DNA of 64,000 nucleotides from contig NZ_JBISBV010000007.1 of assembly GCF_046592965.1 (NCBI RefSeq), forward strand, positions 1-64,000, in the 5' to 3' direction. Every line of letters begins with the position of its first letter. The stretch's first letter is position 1. The notes beneath the pieces are model-generated. The model had not been told where the DNA came from and made no database searches. It worked only from the letters and a program-made list of their open reading frames with translations. Shown here piece after piece: positions 24,576-33,951 of the stretch. Source of the stretch: Marivita sp046592965. Lineage in GTDB: Bacteria; Pseudomonadota; Alphaproteobacteria; Rhodobacterales; Rhodobacteraceae. The position numbers and the translations under genes were made by a program.

Positions 24576-26918
24576 CTAGAACTGGGTCGAAATGGTCAGA
24601 TCGAAATTCTGTTCCTCATCGAACGTTTCCTTGCTGACCGCTTCGCTGAAGTTGAACCGCAAGGGGCCAAGGGGCGTGGTCCAGAAGACGGAAATACCGA
24701 CCGACTGGCGCGCGGTGAAATCTTCGTAAAGCACGTTGTCGTTGGTGTCTTCCAGGCCCCAAAGGCTGCCGATGTCGTAAAACACGCCACCCGAGATGCC
24801 GTATTCCTCGGGCAGAGGCAGCGGGAATTCCGCCTCGAACCGGGCCACTGCGAAGTAATTGCCGCCAAGCGCGTCGTTCACGTCGCCGGGGCCAACCTCG
24901 CGCGGTCCAATGCCGCCGCCTTCAAAGCCGCGCATCCGGCTTGAGCCGAGCGCAAACCGGTCGGTGACGCGCGAGGCGCCTTCCGAATAGCTGAGGGCGC
25001 CGGCCTCGAACGTGGCGCGCAAGGTGACTTCGTCGCTCATCACCTTGGTCTGGGCGATGGTGCGCAAGGTCGATTCGATATAGGTGTTGTCGCCACCAAT
25101 TCCGCCGAAATCCTGACCGAATTCAAACAGCACACCGGCGTTGGGATTCAGCCCGGCGCGGCGCGTGTCATAGCTGTAGCGGTAGCCGACAAAGCTGTCC
25201 CACACCTCGCCCTTCGCGGCTTCGGCGCGAATGATCTCACCAACGTCGGTTGCCAGATCGGTGATCTCGGAATAGCGCGCGCCGTAGCGCAGGCTGAGGC
25301 GACCGTTCTCGGAGACAGGGAAGGTGAAGCCGGTCGAGAAATTACCGATGGTGGTATCGAATTCGGCGTCGGAATTGTCTGTCTCAAGGTAATTGAGGTT
25401 GAAATTCCACGCCAGATCGCGGCCCAGGAAGGCCGGTTCGGTAAAGCTGAACGTGTAGTTCGACGTATCGACACCGGTTGTCACGCCTAGCCCGAGCTGT
25501 TGGCCACGGCCCAGGAAGTTGCGTTCGCGGAAGGTGATCGCAGCGCCGAAGCCGCTGCCCGTCGAATAGGAGCCACCAAAGCTGAGGGAGCCTGTCGGCT
25601 GTTCCTCGACATCGACGTCGATGATGACCTGTTGCGGGGTCGATCCCTCGCGCGCTTCGACCTGCGCGTCGCCGAAGAAGCCAAGCGCGCGGACACGTTC
25701 GGCGCTTTCGCGGATTTCGCGCGGATTGAACGGGTCGCCTTCCACCAGGCGGAACTGGCGGCGCACGACGCGGTCGAGCGTGGTGGTGTTGCCTTCGATG
25801 TCGATGCGTTCGACGAACACACGTTCGCCGCGCGTCAGCAGGAATTCGACATCCAGCGTTAGATCGCGGTCGTTGCGCGTGACGCGCGGTTCGACGCGCA
25901 CGAAGTTCAGCCCCTCGCGGATCGCCAGACGTTCCAGACGGACGATCTCGTTCTCGACGGCCGTGGGCGAGTAGACCCGGCCCGAGCGCAGACGGAGCGC
26001 GTTCTGGAACACATCCGCGTCAACTTCGGGAAGATCGGACGATGCTGTGACCTGACCGAATTTGAACTGCTGGCCCTCTTCGACGTTGAAGGTGATGAAA
26101 TAGCCGTCGCGTTCCTGGCTCAGCTCGGCATTGACGCCGGTGGTGCGAAAATCGACATAGCCGCGCGACTGGTAGAAATCGCGCAACACCTGGCGGTCAA
26201 ATTCGATGCGATCCTCGATGAATGTGTCGCTTTGCACCAATGCGCGGAAGAGGCCGGCCTGCTTGGTTTCCAGAACGCGGCGCAAGCGGCGGTCGCTGAA
26301 TTTCCGGTTGCCGGCAAAGCCGATGCGCTCGACCTCGGAGACGCCACCCTCGAACACTTCGAACACCAGATCGACGCGGTTGTCGGAGCGGCGGATCACC
26401 TTGGGCTGCACCCGCGCGGCGATACGGCCTTGCTGCGAATAGGCTTCGGTGATGCGCGCGGCGTCGGCCTCGGCGGTGGACGGGCTGAACACGCGACGCG
26501 GTTCGGATTGCACGATGCTGGCAAGCATGTCGTCGTCGATGCGTGCGTTGCCCTCGTAGGTGATGCGGTTGACGGTGGGGTATTCGACAACGCGCACGAC
26601 AAGCGTGTTGCCGCGCGGTTCGATCTCGACGGTTTCGAACAGGCCGGAGGCGAGAACCCGCTGATAGCCGTCGTTCAACTCGGCGGCGGAGACCGTTTCA
26701 CCGCGCGCGACACCGATGTAATTGGCGATTGTGCCCGCCTCGATCCGCTGGTTGCCCTCGATCGTGATGGCGTTGAACCGGAAGTCCTGAGCCAGCGCCA
26801 TGTCGGGCGCGGCAAGATATCCTACGGAAAGGGCAACCGACGCTGCGGTCAGAAGTGGGCGAAGGGAAGACTTGCGCACTGCTTGCCGCGCCACCTGCCC
26901 GCCTGTTTTATGTGTCAT
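24576..26918 (-). CDS. bamA: Outer-membrane protein assembly factor BamA
   Basis: This essential insertase of the outer membrane has a signal peptide (ending ALAQD), five POTRA domains (about 35-340) and a 16-strand barrel with the conserved loop 6 VRGF-like motif seen here as RMRGFEGGG, ending in the C-terminal Phe (DLTISTQF) required for BAM recognition. I chose the ATG at 26918 (780 residues) over a TTG three codons upstream; AGG lies 9 bases before it. It is followed without a gap by the Skp-like gene and preceded by a small membrane-protein gene and rseP. Confidence 0.96.
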   Translation of the reverse strand: MTHKTGGQVARQAVRKSSLRPLLTAASVALSVGYLAAPDMALAQDFRFNAITIEGNQRIEAGTIANYIGVARGETVSAAELNDGYQRVLASGLFETVEIEPRGNTLVVRVVEYPTVNRITYEGNARIDDDMLASIVQSEPRRVFSPSTAEADAARITEAYSQQGRIAARVQPKVIRRSDNRVDLVFEVFEGGVSEVERIGFAGNRKFSDRRLRRVLETKQAGLFRALVQSDTFIEDRIEFDRQVLRDFYQSRGYVDFRTTGVNAELSQERDGYFITFNVEEGQQFKFGQVTASSDLPEVDADVFQNALRLRSGRVYSPTAVENEIVRLERLAIREGLNFVRVEPRVTRNDRDLTLDVEFLLTRGERVFVERIDIEGNTTTLDRVVRRQFRLVEGDPFNPREIRESAERVRALGFFGDAQVEAREGSTPQQVIIDVDVEEQPTGSLSFGGSYSTGSGFGAAITFRERNFLGRGQQLGLGVTTGVDTSNYTFSFTEPAFLGRDLAWNFNLNYLETDNSDAEFDTTIGNFSTGFTFPVSENGRLSLRYGARYSEITDLATDVGEIIRAEAAKGEVWDSFVGYRYSYDTRRAGLNPNAGVLFEFGQDFGGIGGDNTYIESTLRTIAQTKVMSDEVTLRATFEAGALSYSEGASRVTDRFALGSSRMRGFEGGGIGPREVGPGDVNDALGGNYFAVARFEAEFPLPLPEEYGISGGVFYDIGSLWGLEDTNDNVLYEDFTARQSVGISVFWTTPLGPLRFNFSEAVSKETFDEEQNFDLTISTQF

Positions 26919-27001
26919 TGTTGGCAACCTACTCGGACATTCTTTTCAGAAGTGAGTACCGAGATTGCCGTGACTTGTCAAAAGCGCAAAGCCCTTTGCG
27001 G

Positions 27002-27160
27002 TCAGTGAATCGAGGGTTGTGACATAAGCTCAATCATCACGGTGCCAAAGAACGACCCCAGAAACAGCGCGCAGACGATTGCAAGGCAGTAATATAGCCG
27101 GTCCCAATTGACGGACAACAGCACGCTGAAGCCGCGATAGCCTTCCTGAATTGCTTGCAT
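27002..27160 (-). CDS. 52-residue single-pass membrane protein between rseP and bamA
   Basis: The ATG at 27160 follows GAGG at good spacing. The product begins MQAIQEGYRGFSVLLSVNWD, has one strong TM helix (about 22-44, YYCLAIVCALFLGSFFGTVM) and a short tail ending SQPSIH. It fills an otherwise empty 342-base gap in the envelope cluster on the same strand, with rseP 109 bases upstream and bamA 83 bases downstream. The composition is clearly coding and membrane-like. I know no function; a regulator or partner of RseP or BAM is only a guess from position. Confidence 0.7.
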   Translation of the reverse strand: MQAIQEGYRGFSVLLSVNWDRLYYCLAIVCALFLGSFFGTVMIELMSQPSIH

Positions 27161-27269
27161 GACACACCTCTTCTGACGGGTCTGTCGCTGGTATCGCCGG
27201 AAAATGTGTCAGCATTCTGACGCCGATTGTGACGATTATGCGACATCGGCGCCGCTGCCCTGAACAATC

Positions 27270-28610
27270 CTAGCAGAACAGATCGTTTGCCAGCGCAAAC
27301 AGCATCAGGGAAAGCAGAAGCGTCAGACCGATCGCCATCATCACCCGCAGCGCCTTGTCGCTGGGCGGACGGCCCCGCACGGCTTCGTAGGCGTGAAACA
27401 CAAGGTGACCGCCATCAAGCACCGGAATCGGAAACAGGTTGAGCAGGCCGACGGCGGTGCTGAGCACCGCGATGAACCAGATGAAGCTGGCGGTGCCCTG
27501 GGACGCCATCGAGCCCGAGGTTTCCGCAATTCCGATGGGCCCGGAGAGGTTGCAGGTGCTGATCGCGCCGGTGATCATGTGCCACAGGCCCGACAATGAC
27601 CCTTGGATGATGCGCCCGGTTTGCTGAACGCCGGAGACAAATGCAGCGCCGGGGCCGACGAATTCGGTTGCCGGTTCAAAGAACATGCCGCCGACCACCC
27701 CCATCCGGTAGGCCGCCTTGAACGACCCGTCGGGTTGCGGCTCGTCGGTGCGGCGCGGCGTCAGTTGCAGGTCGCGAAATTCGCCATCGCGCCAGACTTG
27801 CAGATCAATCGTCGCCCCCTCGGACCCCTCGACCGCATTGCGCAACTGTTCGAAGGCGAAAATGTCCTGTCCGTTGACTGCCGTGACGATATCTCCGGGG
27901 CGGAAGCCTGCATCATCGGCGGCAGAGCGCGGGATGATCTGGGTGGCGACGGGGGGATAGACATATGGCCCGCTGACAACTTGCTCGGTGCCGTTGCGGC
28001 GGATGGTATAATCCAGATTGGCCTGCATCGGCAGCGCATCCATCAGCGCCTCGAATTGGTCGCCGTCGTCAAACGCGGGCAGATCAATCCCTTGAATCTG
28101 CACCAGTTCATCACCGACTTGCAGTTCGTTCTGCGACGGGACGGCGCGCAATTCGCCCACTTTGACCGGATCGGTCACATCGCCCCGCAGCATAAAAACG
28201 CCGGTGAAGATGAGGATCGACAGCGCGAAGTTGAATATCGGCCCGGCAGCGACGGTGGCGGCGCGCGCCCAGAGCGGCGCGCCGTTCATGGTGCGGCGAC
28301 GCTCGGCCTCGGAAAGATCGGACATGGCGTCCTCGTCCTTGCCGCCGGAGGCGTTGCTGTCGCCCCGGAACTTGACGTAGCCGCCCAGCGGAAGCAGCGC
28401 GAACTGCCATTTGGTGCCGCGTTTGTCGATACGGGAATAGAGCACCGGGCCAAACCCCAGCGAGAACACATCCGCGTCAATGCCCGACCAACGGCCGACG
28501 ATGTAATGGCCGTATTCGTGAATCGCGACAATGACCGACAGCGCGATCACAAAGGCCAGAACGGTCCAGATCACGCTACCGAATTGCGGCAGCATCGCTG
28601 CAATATCCAA
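27270..28610 (-). CDS. rseP: Site-2 intramembrane protease RseP
   Basis: This 446-residue zinc metalloprotease of the inner membrane has HEYGH (in VAIHEYGHYIVGRW) in TM1, two PDZ domains (about 130-310, with RPGDIVTAVNGQDI), and the LDGGHL motif (NLFPIPVLDGGHLVFH) in TM3. In E. coli it releases sigma-E by cleaving RseA after envelope stress. The frame starts at a TTG (28610) behind GGGG; an ATG at 28595 is possible. It follows dxr by 3 bases. Confidence 0.95.
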   Translation of the reverse strand: MDIAAMLPQFGSVIWTVLAFVIALSVIVAIHEYGHYIVGRWSGIDADVFSLGFGPVLYSRIDKRGTKWQFALLPLGGYVKFRGDSNASGGKDEDAMSDLSEAERRRTMNGAPLWARAATVAAGPIFNFALSILIFTGVFMLRGDVTDPVKVGELRAVPSQNELQVGDELVQIQGIDLPAFDDGDQFEALMDALPMQANLDYTIRRNGTEQVVSGPYVYPPVATQIIPRSAADDAGFRPGDIVTAVNGQDIFAFEQLRNAVEGSEGATIDLQVWRDGEFRDLQLTPRRTDEPQPDGSFKAAYRMGVVGGMFFEPATEFVGPGAAFVSGVQQTGRIIQGSLSGLWHMITGAISTCNLSGPIGIAETSGSMASQGTASFIWFIAVLSTAVGLLNLFPIPVLDGGHLVFHAYEAVRGRPPSDKALRVMMAIGLTLLLSLMLFALANDLFC

Positions 28611-28613
28611 GGC

Positions 28614-29786
28614 TCAACCCCTTTTTTGGTGTATGATTTCTTCGGCCCGTACCCGAGCGAGATGGTCTGCTTGCATCACGTTATCAAGGGTGATGGCGGC
28701 ATCAATGTGGCCTGGTTGGGCCGAAACGCGGGTCAGCACCTCTTCCACGACCTCTGCGATTTGCAGGAAACCGATGTCGCGGGCCAGAAATCCGTCAAGC
28801 GCGCGTTCCTTCGCGGCGTTGAACACGGCCCCCGCCAGACCACCCGCCGCCATGACCTCGCGCGCCAGGCGCAGCGCGGGCCAGCGGGTCTCACAGGCGG
28901 GGCGGAAGGTGAGTTGGCCCAGAGCGACCAGGTCGAGCCGTTCGACCGGAAGCGCGCGGCGGTCGGGGTAGTGCAGCGCAAAGCCGATGGCGTGGCGCAT
29001 ATCGGGCGGTCCGACATGCGCCATCAGCGCCCCGTCGCGAAAACCCACAAGGGCGTGGATCATCGATTCCGGGTGTACCACGGCCTCGATCTTGTCAGCT
29101 GACAATCCGAAAAACTCTTTTGTTTCAATCAACTCCAAAGCCTTGTTAAACATGGATGCGCTGTCTATCGTGATCCGTTGTCCCATGTCCCAATTGGGGT
29201 GCGTCGCGGCCTGTTCCGGCGTTGCGTTGGCAAGTTCGGCCAGCGGCCAGTCGCGGAACGCGCCGCCGGAGGCGGTGATGATCACTCTTTCCACGGCACT
29301 TAAATCTTCGCCTATAAGTGCCTGAAAAACAGCGGAATGTTCACTATCGACCGGCAGGATCGTCGCCCCGTGTGCGCGCGCGGCGGCAAGCATCAGGGGG
29401 CCGGCGCAGACCATGCTTTCCTTGTTGGCCAGCGCCAGCGTTGCGCCCTGCCCGAGCGCGCTGAGGCCGGGAGCGAGCCCGGCTGATCCGACGATCGACG
29501 ACATGACCCAATCGGCCGGGCGCGCGGCGGCGTCGCTCAAGGCCTCCGGTCCCGCTGCGGCCTTTATGCCGGTACCGGCAAGCGCTGCCTTCAGGTCGGG
29601 GTATCGCGCCGGATCGGCGGTGACGGCGATGTCAGCGCGAAAGCGGATCGCGTCGCGGGCCAGCTGGTCGATATTCTGCCCACCGGTCAGGGCGACCACC
29701 TTGTAGGCGTCGGCGTCACGCCCGATCAGGTCGAGCGTGTTCTGCCCGATCGAGCCGGTGGCTCCCAGAATGGTGATACGCTTCAT
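28614..29786 (-). CDS. dxr: 1-deoxy-D-xylulose 5-phosphate reductoisomerase Dxr
   Basis: This 390-residue NADPH enzyme makes 2-C-methyl-D-erythritol 4-phosphate in the non-mevalonate isoprenoid pathway. Motifs are ITILGATGSIGQNTLDLI (NADPH), LANKESMVCAG, LPVDSEHSAVFQ (metal ligands Asp/Glu), TASGGAFRDWP and HPNWDMGQRITIDSASM. It overlaps cdsA by ATGA. Isoprenoid output feeds UppS two genes upstream. Confidence 0.97.
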   Translation of the reverse strand: MKRITILGATGSIGQNTLDLIGRDADAYKVVALTGGQNIDQLARDAIRFRADIAVTADPARYPDLKAALAGTGIKAAAGPEALSDAAARPADWVMSSIVGSAGLAPGLSALGQGATLALANKESMVCAGPLMLAAARAHGATILPVDSEHSAVFQALIGEDLSAVERVIITASGGAFRDWPLAELANATPEQAATHPNWDMGQRITIDSASMFNKALELIETKEFFGLSADKIEAVVHPESMIHALVGFRDGALMAHVGPPDMRHAIGFALHYPDRRALPVERLDLVALGQLTFRPACETRWPALRLAREVMAAGGLAGAVFNAAKERALDGFLARDIGFLQIAEVVEEVLTRVSAQPGHIDAAITLDNVMQADHLARVRAEEIIHQKRG

Positions 29787-30571
29787 GGTGTGCCCGGAGG
29801 AAACCCGATGAGCTGACCGGCGATCACGATGAAGATCGCGGCACCCAGCATCCCGTCGAACCGGTCGAGCAACCCGCCGTGACCCGGAATGAGGTTGGAA
29901 CTGTCCTTGACGCCGACCTGCCGCTTGATGGCGCTTTCGGCGATGTCACCGATCTGGCTGGCCATGCTGACGGCGATACTGACGCCGATAAGGCCGGCGC
30001 CGGCCTCTGTGACGCCCGCGAACAGAATCGCGACAATCGCCGCGCCGACCCACCCCGCGCTGGTTCCGGACCATGTTTTCTTGGGGCTGACGCGTGGCCA
30101 GAGTTTCGGCCCGCCGATCAGGCGTCCGGCGAAATAGCCCGCGATATCGGTCACGACGACAACCAGGAGCAACCAGACCATCCATGTCAGGCCAAAGTCA
30201 TCGCGCAGCGCCATCAACCCATATCCCGCAAGCAGAATGAGTGCGGTAAAGACGGCAAAGGTCACGCCGCCCCGCGTCATTGCGCCGAGCCCGGCCATCG
30301 AGGGCAGCATCAGCAGCGGCAGTGCAAAGGCGCCCGGAAGCTCGATCGAGACCATTGCGATCACCCCGGAAAGCAGCCCCAGCCAGATCGGCGAGCGGTT
30401 GCGGTCGGCATCGAGCATGACGGCAAGTTCCCAGACCATCATTCCGACGATGATCGCGATCATGGCGTGGAACCACAGCCCGCCCAGCCAGACGCCGAGC
30501 GCGCCGATCCCGACCATCGCCACCGCCGAGATCAGGCGCGGCGCGAGATCATCCCAACGCCCGCCGCTCAT
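29783..30571 (-). CDS. cdsA: Phosphatidate cytidylyltransferase CdsA
   Basis: This 262-residue integral membrane protein makes CDP-diacylglycerol from phosphatidate and CTP. It has about seven TM helices and the family signature near the C-terminus (SAIKRQVGVKDSSNLIPGHGG, shortened here) with the metal-binding Asp/His, ending LLDRFDGMLGA. It overlaps both dxr and uppS by 4 bases. Confidence 0.95.
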   Translation of the reverse strand: MSGGRWDDLAPRLISAVAMVGIGALGVWLGGLWFHAMIAIIVGMMVWELAVMLDADRNRSPIWLGLLSGVIAMVSIELPGAFALPLLMLPSMAGLGAMTRGGVTFAVFTALILLAGYGLMALRDDFGLTWMVWLLLVVVVTDIAGYFAGRLIGGPKLWPRVSPKKTWSGTSAGWVGAAIVAILFAGVTEAGAGLIGVSIAVSMASQIGDIAESAIKRQVGVKDSSNLIPGHGGLLDRFDGMLGAAIFIVIAGQLIGFPPGTP

Positions 30572-31299
30572 GCGGGCACCGCGCCGTATCTGCGCTCGCG
30601 CGTGCCGTATTGGCCCACCACGGTGCGAAATTCCTCGGCCGAGAAATCGGGCCAGAGCGTGTCGATGAATTCGTATTCGGAATAGGCCGACTGCCAGAGC
30701 AGGAAGTTGGAGATGCGCGCCTCTCCACTGGTGCGGATCACAAGGTCAGGATCAGGTAAAACGCAGGTGTCCAGGTACTTTGGGAGCGTTTCTTCATCCA
30801 CTTTCTCAGGATCGAGCCGCCCGGTCGCCACGTCGCGTGCAAGCCGCTTGGTGGCACGCGCGACCTCGTCGCGGCCGCCGTAATTGATGGCGATCGTCAG
30901 GTTGACGGTCTTGCAATCAAGCGTCAGCGCCTCGAGTTCGTCCATCATCGACACCAGCTTGGTGTCGAGCCGCAGGCGGTCACCGATGAAGCGCACGCAG
31001 ACATCATTCGCCTTGAGCGCCTTGGCTTCGCGGGTGATGTAGCGGCGAAAGAGGTTCATCAGACCCGCCACTTCGGACTGCGTGCGTTTCCAGTTCTCGG
31101 TCGAAAAGGCAAAGACGGTCAGGTAATCGACACCCATATCAGGGCACGCCTCGACGATCTCGCGGACCCGGCGGGCGCCGGCCTGATGGCCGAACAGGCG
31201 GGGGCGTCCACGCTGGGTCGCCCAGCGCCCGTTGCCGTCCATGATGATTGCCACGTGGCGTGGACCGTCACCACCTTGCTTTGGCTGAGGCTTTGCCAT
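30568..31299 (-). CDS. uppS: Isoprenyl (undecaprenyl) diphosphate synthase UppS
   Basis: This 243-residue cis-prenyltransferase makes the C55 carrier lipid for peptidoglycan and polysaccharide export. Motifs are IIMDGNGRWATQRG with the catalytic Asp, HQAGARRVREIVE, FSTENWKR, and the C-terminal LVIRTSGEARISNFLLWQ and WPDFSAEEF. It overlaps cdsA; frr lies 26 bases upstream. Confidence 0.97.
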   Translation of the reverse strand: MAKPQPKQGGDGPRHVAIIMDGNGRWATQRGRPRLFGHQAGARRVREIVEACPDMGVDYLTVFAFSTENWKRTQSEVAGLMNLFRRYITREAKALKANDVCVRFIGDRLRLDTKLVSMMDELEALTLDCKTVNLTIAINYGGRDEVARATKRLARDVATGRLDPEKVDEETLPKYLDTCVLPDPDLVIRTSGEARISNFLLWQSAYSEYEFIDTLWPDFSAEEFRTVVGQYGTRERRYGAVPA

Positions 31300-31325
31300 T
31301 GTGAGATGTCCTTCCCGCGCGATCC

Positions 31326-31889
31326 TCAGACCTGCATGATCTCTTCCTGTTTGGTCTCAAGGAACGCATCGACCCGCTTGATATATTCGTCGGTCAGTTC
31401 CTGAACCTCGGTTTCCCAGAATTTCTGATCGTCCTCGGACATGCCGTCATTCTTGGCCTTCTTGATCTGGTCCATCCCGTCGCGGCGGATGTTGCGGACC
31501 GACACGCGGGCGTGCTCGGCGTATTGACCGGCGACCTTGGTCAGTTCGCGGCGGCGTTCCTCGTTGAGTTCGGGGATCGGCAGCATGATGATGGTGCCGT
31601 TGAGCTGCGGGTTGATGCCCAGGCCGCTTTCGCGGATGGCCTTTTCGACCTTGCCGACAAGCCCCTTGTCCCAGACATTGATCGTGACCATGCGCGGCTC
31701 GGGCACGTTGACGGTGCCGACCTGGTTGATCGGGGTCATGCTGCCATAGGCATCGACCATCACCGGCTCCAACATCGAGGCGCTGGCCCGTCCGGTCCGA
31801 AGCGACGCGAATTCGGTGCGCAGGTTCGTCATCGCGCCATCCATGCGGCGTTTCAGATCGTCGGTGTCGAGAAGAAAATCGTCTGCCAT
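31326..31889 (-). CDS. frr: Ribosome recycling factor
   Basis: This 187-residue factor splits post-termination ribosomes together with EF-G. The long three-helix bundle and signature segments (LRTGRASASMLEPVMVDAYG, INVWDKGLVGKVEKAI, VSVRNIRRDGMDQIKK) are all present. It lies between pyrH (96 bases upstream) and uppS, the common bacterial order. Confidence 0.97.
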   Translation of the reverse strand: MADDFLLDTDDLKRRMDGAMTNLRTEFASLRTGRASASMLEPVMVDAYGSMTPINQVGTVNVPEPRMVTINVWDKGLVGKVEKAIRESGLGINPQLNGTIIMLPIPELNEERRRELTKVAGQYAEHARVSVRNIRRDGMDQIKKAKNDGMSEDDQKFWETEVQELTDEYIKRVDAFLETKQEEIMQV

Positions 31890-31985
31890 GTGGCCCTCAA
31901 GATCGGTTTTTTGCTTTGTATTCTGTTCTAGGCGACGTGTGCGCGAAAGTATAGCGCCTAACGCGGCGCGCGCTATGGGCTGTGT

Positions 31986-32750
31986 TCAGACCGCCTCGCC
32001 GTGCAATGGAACGAGTGGGCCGCCGTGCACGATGGTGTAGGTTCCCTGCCCCGAAAGGATACCGCGGAAGCCGCCCGGTTCATCCAGCGAGAACACGATG
32101 ATCGGCAGGCTGTTGTCGCGCGCCAATGCAATGGCCGAGGCATCCATCACCCCAAGGTGCTTTTGCAAAACCTCGTCATAGGTCACGCGGTCGTAGCGTT
32201 TGGCGTTGGCGTGCTTGACGGGATCCCTGTCGTAGACGCCATCGACCTTGGTGCCTTTGAAGATCGCCTCGCAGGCCATTTCATTGGCGCGCAGCGTGGC
32301 GGCGGTGTCGGTGGTGAAATACGGGTTGCCGGTTCCGGCGGCAAAGATGCAGACGCGCTTTTTCTCAAGGTGGCGCACGGCGCGGCGGCGGATGTAGGGC
32401 TCGGCCACCTCGTCCATGCGAATGGCGCTGATGACGCGGGTAAAGACGCCGAGGCCCTCGAGCGCTGATTGCACCGCCAGCGCGTTCATCACGGTGGCGA
32501 GCATCCCCATGTAGTCGGCGGTGGTGCGTTCCATGCCCTGCGCCGACCCGGCCAGCCCGCGAAAGATGTTGCCGCCGCCGATCACCATGCAGATCTCGAC
32601 GCCCATGTCGTGCACCGATTTCACTTCGCGCGCGATGCGTTCGACAGTGGGCGGGTGCAGGCCGTATCCCTGGTCGCCCATCAAAGCCTCGCCCGATATC
32701 TTGAGCATGACACGTTTGTATTTCGGATCGAGAGTGTCGGTGACTGGCAT
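31986..32750 (-). CDS. pyrH: Uridylate kinase PyrH
   Basis: This 254-residue hexameric UMP kinase of the amino-acid-kinase fold has VMLKISGEALMG, IGGGNIFRG, ADYMGMLATVMNALA and AAGTGNPYFTTDTAAALR-type segments (here TDTAATLRANEM). It opens the minus-strand cluster that continues with frr; rpsB and tsf, often upstream, are absent, and miaA lies divergently 133 bases away. Confidence 0.97.
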   Translation of the reverse strand: MPVTDTLDPKYKRVMLKISGEALMGDQGYGLHPPTVERIAREVKSVHDMGVEICMVIGGGNIFRGLAGSAQGMERTTADYMGMLATVMNALAVQSALEGLGVFTRVISAIRMDEVAEPYIRRRAVRHLEKKRVCIFAAGTGNPYFTTDTAATLRANEMACEAIFKGTKVDGVYDRDPVKHANAKRYDRVTYDEVLQKHLGVMDASAIALARDNSLPIIVFSLDEPGGFRGILSGQGTYTIVHGGPLVPLHGEAV

Positions 32751-32883
32751 GTTGCGCTCCGTTGGGTGGGCGGTCTAAAATCCTGTGCAAAATGTCGCAA
32801 ATCCGGCATAGGAGCAAGGTCAACTCGTGCGGCGCGGTGAAATGGGCTGTGCCGGGCGGACGGCCACAGGGGTAACAGCACGC

Positions 32884-33780
32884 ATGAGCGCTATGTCAGA
32901 GCTGATCGAGAGCCTTGATCCGGCGCGTCCGGTGCTCATCGCGGGACCGACGGCCAGTGGCAAATCCGAACTGGCGCTGCGGATTGCGGAGACGCAAGGC
33001 GGGGTGATCGTCAACGCCGACGCGATTCAGGTTTACGAGAACTGGCGCGTTCTGACGGCGCGCCCGTCGCCCGAGGACGAGGCGCGCGCCGAACATGCGC
33101 TTTATGGGCATGTCGCGGGTCATGTGCCCTATTCCGTGGGCGACTGGCTGCGCGATCTGGAACCGTGGCTGGCGGGGGCGGCACGGCCGATCATCGTGGG
33201 CGGCACAGGTCTGTATTTCACCGCGCTGACGACCGGGTTGGCACAGATCCCCGAGACACCGCCGCATGTGCGCACCGACGCGATGGCGCGGATCGCGCGC
33301 CATGGGCACGAGGCGTTGATCGACGCGTTGGATGCCGGGACACGGGCGCGGATCGATCTTGCGAACCCGATGCGTGTGCAGCGCGCCTGGGAGGTTCTGG
33401 CCGCGACCGGCACCGGATTGGCGGAGTGGCAAGATGCGACGCCGCCGCCGCGGCTGTCGCGCGCCGAGGCACATGCGTTGGTCATCGACGCACCCAAGGA
33501 CTGGCTCACGCCAAGGATCGAGGCGCGGTTCGCGCGGATGATGCAGGGCGGCGCGATGGAGGAAGCGCGCGCGAACAGGGCAGCGTGGTCACCCGACCTT
33601 CCCTCCTCCAAGGCCATCGGCGCGGCAGAGTTGATGGCCGTGCTGGACGGCGACATGACGCCGGAGGAAGCCGCCACGCGCGCCGCCATCCTGACGCGGC
33701 AGTTCGCCAAGCGCCAGCGCACCTGGTTTCGCGCGCGGATGGGCGATTGGCAAAGCGTGTCCGCGCAGAGCCTGATCTGA
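32884..33780 (+). CDS. miaA: tRNA dimethylallyltransferase MiaA
   Basis: This enzyme puts a dimethylallyl group on A37 of tRNAs that read UNN codons. The P-loop IAGPTASGKSELAL, the substrate loop NADAIQVYENW, GGTGLYFTALT and the C-terminal RQFAKRQRTWFR are visible. I chose the ATG at 32884 (298 residues) behind AGGGG; ATG at 32893 is also possible, and the frame upstream to 32827 adds a basic stretch unlike the family. Confidence 0.95.
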   Translation: MSAMSELIESLDPARPVLIAGPTASGKSELALRIAETQGGVIVNADAIQVYENWRVLTARPSPEDEARAEHALYGHVAGHVPYSVGDWLRDLEPWLAGAARPIIVGGTGLYFTALTTGLAQIPETPPHVRTDAMARIARHGHEALIDALDAGTRARIDLANPMRVQRAWEVLAATGTGLAEWQDATPPPRLSRAEAHALVIDAPKDWLTPRIEARFARMMQGGAMEEARANRAAWSPDLPSSKAIGAAELMAVLDGDMTPEEAATRAAILTRQFAKRQRTWFRARMGDWQSVSAQSLI

Positions 33781-33951
33781 TCAGGCGCGGTGCGTCCGTT
33801 GTGAAAAGCTGCACCTCGCATTAAGTTTAACGCCATATCGCGCTTTTGACGCTCAATTGTCCGATCTGCCGATTGACGGCGCTTGCGGACTCGGGCGCTA
33901 TGATGAAGACGGCACCGGGCGCGACTTGGCCGGATCACAGGGGAGACACAG

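Noticed and set aside
33867..33904. TTGACG followed by TATGAT upstream of the solute-binding protein as a promoter
   Set aside because: Spacing of 20 bases is too long for a reliable sigma-70 call.
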